A DNA stretch of 50,016 nucleotides, from the NCBI GenBank assembly GCA_001584585.1, contig LSYV01000016.1, positions 810,035 through 860,050 on the forward strand, written 5' to 3'. Below the pieces are notes generated by a model. The model made no database searches, was not told where the DNA came from, and was given only the letters and a program-made list of their open reading frames with translations. This document shows, piece by piece, positions 46,584 to 50,016 of the stretch; within the stretch, counting starts at the first letter, position 1, and the number at the start of each line of letters is the position of its first letter. Made by a program: the position numbers and the translations under genes. The stretch comes from Gonium pectorale. Taxonomy: Eukaryota > Chlorophyta > Chlorophyceae > Chlamydomonadales > Volvocaceae.

Positions 46584-46960
46584 GGTTATTCATTCACATT
46601 ACTTATGTTCAACTTAGAGCACAATTAACTCCATAAATTGCAGGTCAAGCGAATAACGACCCTGCGTTGGATTACAGTATCTCTGGGGCCATAACTCGCT
46701 ACCACTAGCTATTATACCTTACAACTTTGGGATTAATATAATATGTATCTTGCCTAAAGCTGAAAAAAAGAGTTTGGTTGCGGGCCGATGGATTTGGTCC
46801 AGCGCCAGGACCAAGTTTGGGCTCATAATCAAACATCAAGTCTGGCCTAGTCTACTGCCTCGCTTACTTACAACTTTAGTACGATAAATAAGAATGACTG
46901 ATCAAGATGTGGAGATGACCTAGGGACTTGGAAATTATAGATATATGCACTCTCTAACAC
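46584..46960 (-). promoter_or_regulatory. AT-rich 5' flank of copy C
   Basis: The DNA directly upstream of the copy C start is clearly AT-rich against the GC-rich surroundings, especially about 46690-46760 and 46880-46950, with several TATA-like words (for example TATATTAATCC, minus strand, near 46735). A promoter location is inferred from position only; no single box can be assigned. Confidence 0.35.
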
Positions 46961-47199
46961 AGGAAGCCGGGGATGGGGATGGTGACTCGATACGGCAGCC
47001 AGTGTGAGCGCTACCAGCAGCCTAGTTGACGATTACACATGCGTTCGTTAATGCTTCCACGCCACATTTGACACAGGTGACACGAGGTCCTCGCATGGTG
47101 GTTGCTGCTCGTGCGTCAGCATTACGACACAAGAAGGATGGGTTGGGCTCACAAGGCACTATACGGTCGTAAGGACGAGACGTCACAGGTGTTGCATTC

Positions 47200-47480
47200 G
47201 TTGCATGGAGGCAACGCACTCGCACCCACCTCTCCCTACTGCCACTTGACTGCGCGTTCCCCGACTGAACCGCTCCGCCAACTTGGGCTCCAAGGACACC
47301 TGTTTCCACCGGTTCCTCTTTGATTGTCCAGCCATTTACCACCGCTGCAAGTCCAGCCATTTACCGGGCCGCCAAGAGCTTCAGTGGCGCTTAGGGTGCC
47401 TACGGCGACCCGCGGCCCGGTCAGTTTATTTGGCATTGCAGGACATTGTCGGTCGCGTAAGTACGGTAATGGCCTTGCTA
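47200..47480 (+). pseudogene. Possible non-LTR retrotransposon reverse-transcriptase C-terminal remnant
   Basis: One plus-strand frame reads SPYCHLTARSPTEPLRQLG. After a frame change comes GSKDTCFHRFLFDCPAIYHR, then CLRRPAARSVYLALQDIVGR. The Cys-x2-7-Cys / His-x4-Cys spacing and FxxxLFDCPA are typical of the zinc-knuckle tail of LINE reverse transcriptases. No polymerase core is seen upstream, as expected for a 5'-truncated copy. An A-run at about 47883-47891 followed by two TGAAGTCAC words could be its 3' tail. This is weak evidence from motif memory alone. Confidence 0.35.
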
Positions 47481-48221
47481 CCCGGGAACTCTGATCCCGG
47501 GCGGGCCTGGTGCCGGTCTTGGACGACCGCCGCGGGTACGACCTCGTCGTTCGCGGCCCCGCTGTCGCGCCTCCGCTGCCCTCTTGCTCGCGTCGGTCAG
47601 TACCATACCGCCCCCGTAGCCGGCCAGTTGCGCCGTGACGGTGACGGCGCCCGGCTTTGGCCGCCCTCGGGTTCTGGTCAAGGTCAGAGCTTCCGACCTC
47701 AACGCCCAATCTAGTCGACAACTCGCGGCTGACGGGGTTCTGCTCGTCCCAACGGGCACGCCCTCCTCTCCACCTTGTTGTGCTGCCCGCTCCCGCCACG
47801 AGTGGGCCCTTACCCCGCGCAGCCATCCGGCCCGCGCCGGGGCCCATTGGTGCTGCTCAGAAGCCAGTTGTAACCTTTCCACAGAAAAAAAAGTTGAAGT
47901 CACATGAAGTCACTGGGCCGAGAAGCCGCACGGTGGAACCAGCAATTGAAGAACTGATGCGTCGGCATTGTGAAGGCTTGCCCGTCCGCGGGGGTTCCAT
48001 GACTGGTCCCTCCCTTCCCTCCCGATCGGCTTCATCGCGTGGGACCGTTCTCGGGGCAGCGGAATGCGGAAAGGACTCGGGGGCGGGATAGCGTGTCCGT
48101 GGTGAGTGGCGTAAGGACAGGCTCGGACCGTTGGGCGCTGCGGTCAGCTAATGTGACCAGAGGGCAGGGGGCGCATTGGTAGAAAATAAAGAGATCCGCA
48201 GATCAAGAGGGAGCCCGCCTC

Positions 48222-48268
48222 TACGGTCATACAGACCCAAAGGCGCTATGTTTCCAGTAGGGTGGGCG
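48222..48268 (-). repeat. Dispersed short repeat family member, inverted
   Basis: Plus strand words ACGGTCATACAGACCC and TGTTTCCAGTAGGGTGGGC match, inverted, the intron 10 pair of copy C. Confidence 0.6.
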
Positions 48269-49950
48269 GGTTGGTACAAGGCAAGGCAGTTGAAGCGACA
48301 CCCCTGGTCCCTCCCGCCCCCAAAGGACCAGCTTACCAGCCGGCCGGCTTTCCTAGAGCAGCGCAGTGTTCACGTCCCCCTCTCCGTACGCCACGCCCGC
48401 CGCCACGCCGTGTAGTGCGGGTATTCTTCATCCTGCCACTAAGTGTGATTCTGGCAGTGCGGCGAGGCTAGCGTTGTCAGTGTGGCGAGACAAGTGAATG
48501 CCCCCGGGCGGGGGCGGGCACATCACCCATTTGGCGCAAACTCAGCATGGACAACCAAGAACCAACCAGGCCACCAGACCTACTAGCCACCAACATCCGG
48601 ACTTCAGCCTGCAGCAACAGTAGAGAATGCCCCGACGCACATAACACAACCTCGACATGCAGCAGCGGCGCCCGTGCGGCGCGTGAAAATAGGTCGCAGG
48701 CCTCGGCACCCCCACAAGCTCAGCTGCACACGCACGCGTCCCTGGCGAACACGGCCATCCCCGAGGTTAGCCGCCCTCGGTTCCTCAGCAGCGCGATGCG
48801 CGCGCATCGCTCGCCCGACAGCAACCGAATCGGTATCGAACCGGTCTTCCCTTCACAGGACATGAGAACGTACGGTGCTGTTCAAGCGTGTTCCCACACG
48901 TGCCCGTTACTAGGGCTACGCAAGATAGGCTCGACCCCGGGCCCTGGCCTGGAAGCCTAGGGCCCGGGCCTTGCCCAACAAGCATCTCTTCTGTGCGCAG
49001 ACCGTGGCACCAAGCGAACGCCGCTGCGAAGTCCGACCCCGCATTGCCGCAAGCCTCCCCTTATCAGCTGCACTACGCTTTCCGACGGATCAAAAAACAG
49101 CGCCAGGTCGCGCCCTATGCGGCAGCCTGCGGGCGAAGCCGCCTGCGCCGCAATCGAAACCGCCCAAGCAACACTGGGCACTGTTTCTCCCTGTTAACGT
49201 GCCGACGTACTACCCTATCTCTTTGCTCATCATCTTTACTCCATGATCATCACAGCGCAGCACTATGCCCAACGTGCAGTCCTTTGTGGGCCCTGGGCCT
49301 GTTGCCGGTCACAAGCTCCCGAACCGCCGCGCGCACGCCGCTAGGCCCCGCCGGCTCTTAATCTCCCCGGTAGGCGCCGCAGCAGCAGCGGGCGTTGGGC
49401 CGGGGCGAGAGCCCCAGCGACTACCCCCGCGGCGCCCTGCCATTTCGCCCACTGCGCGAGTCCTCGCGCGTCAGGATGGCGACCGGTGGTTCTTCAGGTG
49501 CTTTGGGCGCCCAGCCGGGCCATGAAGCCACAGCCCTGCGCGATGTTAATGGCTCCCCTCCTGGGGTATCCCCCCTCCCCTGCACCATCCTCACCACGGG
49601 GCTCGCGCGTTGCTACGGCTGCTATCGGCTGCTGCTGGCCACGGCCGGCTGCGACCGGCAGCTACCTCTTGCTACCAGCTGCTACCGGCTGCTACCGACC
49701 ACGGCGCGGCGCCCGCGTCGCCCCGACGCAGCCCACTGCTCCTCCTTCAACAATGGTGCGGCGGGCTCAGGGCTGCAAGCACACCAAAGGCCCCCTGCGC
49801 CCGAACGCAATCCTGTGGCCAGCTCCGCGCCTCGCGGGCCCCTTCACCGGCTTCATGCCGGTTACGTGCCCGGCGCCCTTCAGACCGCCTCTGCGCAGCT
49901 CTGGCCCTATGGGGGGCGGGCCTGGGCTCCCCCTCACCAGGGCATCATCA

Positions 49951-50016
49951 TCAGCACAGCTCCTGCTCCAGCTCGTCCAGCATGGGCATGATGGTCGTGA
50001 AGGGCGGCCGGTTCTC
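49951..50016 (-). CDS. Protein kinase, C-terminal end only (runs off window)
   Basis: The minus frame from the window edge reads ENRPPFTTIMPMLDELEQEL, then Cys and a TGA stop at 49953-49951. The Arg-Pro-Pro-Phe followed by an amphipathic helix is the usual kinase subdomain XI ending, where the Arg salt-bridges to the APE Glu. It differs from the PRQRPDFGEICSRLQA ending of copies A-C, so this is a different TKL-type kinase, in the same orientation, whose body lies beyond 50016. Only 21 residues are visible. Confidence 0.65.
   Translation of the reverse strand, partial: ENRPPFTTIMPMLDELEQELC

Larger units (their letters stand above)
46961..49950. other. Spacer upstream of copy C and 3' flank of the next kinase
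   Basis: About 3 kb with no intact gene seen. It contains a probable reverse-transcriptase remnant (47200-47480), a dispersed-repeat member (48222-48268), and runs of GCTACCGGCTGC-like words near 49610-49700. The open frame at 49395-49991 on the plus strand is low-complexity and lies antisense to the 3' end of the edge kinase. Confidence 0.4.

Overview
The window looks like nuclear DNA from a green alga of the Chlamydomonadales (volvocine/Chlamydomonas type). It is GC-rich. Its genes are broken by many short introns with compact GT-AG (and some GC-AG) splice sites. The encoded proteins carry hydroxyproline-type Ser-Pro-Pro linkers like those of volvocine cell-wall glycoproteins. The species cannot be named from sequence alone. 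Nothing suggests bacterial, viral or plasmid DNA.

The window is dominated by three head-to-tail paralogous genes, all on the minus strand: copy A (473-12911), copy B (18645-30335) and copy C (33834-46583). Working by eye, each resolves into 21 exons. Every splice phase closes, and no stop falls inside any reading frame. The products are about 1726, 1759 and 1734 residues. Each is a single-pass receptor-like kinase: signal peptide; a large ectodomain of repeated hydrophobic strand motifs suggestive of a parallel beta-helix, interrupted by Pro-rich and Gly-rich linkers; one transmembrane helix with a basic stop-transfer end; a juxtamembrane region; and a C-terminal tyrosine-kinase-like (TKL) kinase domain with Lys, Glu, HGDLKPDN, DFG and APE motifs. 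At the right edge, the last 21 codons of a different kinase gene run in from outside (49951-50016, minus). The locus is therefore a kinase cluster.

Between the genes there is no credible coding sequence. The A-B spacer (12912-18644) holds an 81-bp tandem satellite interrupted by a 341-bp run of N, a pair of roughly 200-bp direct repeats, a CT-rich tract, and members of a short dispersed repeat family. The B-C spacer (30336-33833) shows nothing clear. The spacer right of C (46584-49950) has an AT-rich stretch next to the start of C and a probable decayed reverse-transcriptase C-terminus.

The three genes are related in a mosaic way. B and C share nearly identical introns through much of the ectodomain half. 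A and B share the last exons, the last intron and the 3' flank. A 172-bp block around exon 6 is almost identical only between A and B. This points to gene conversion or unequal exchange in a young receptor array. Ligands, partners and pathway cannot be read from the sequence. The simplest reading is surface or cell-wall sensing by transmembrane kinases with diversifying ectodomain linkers.
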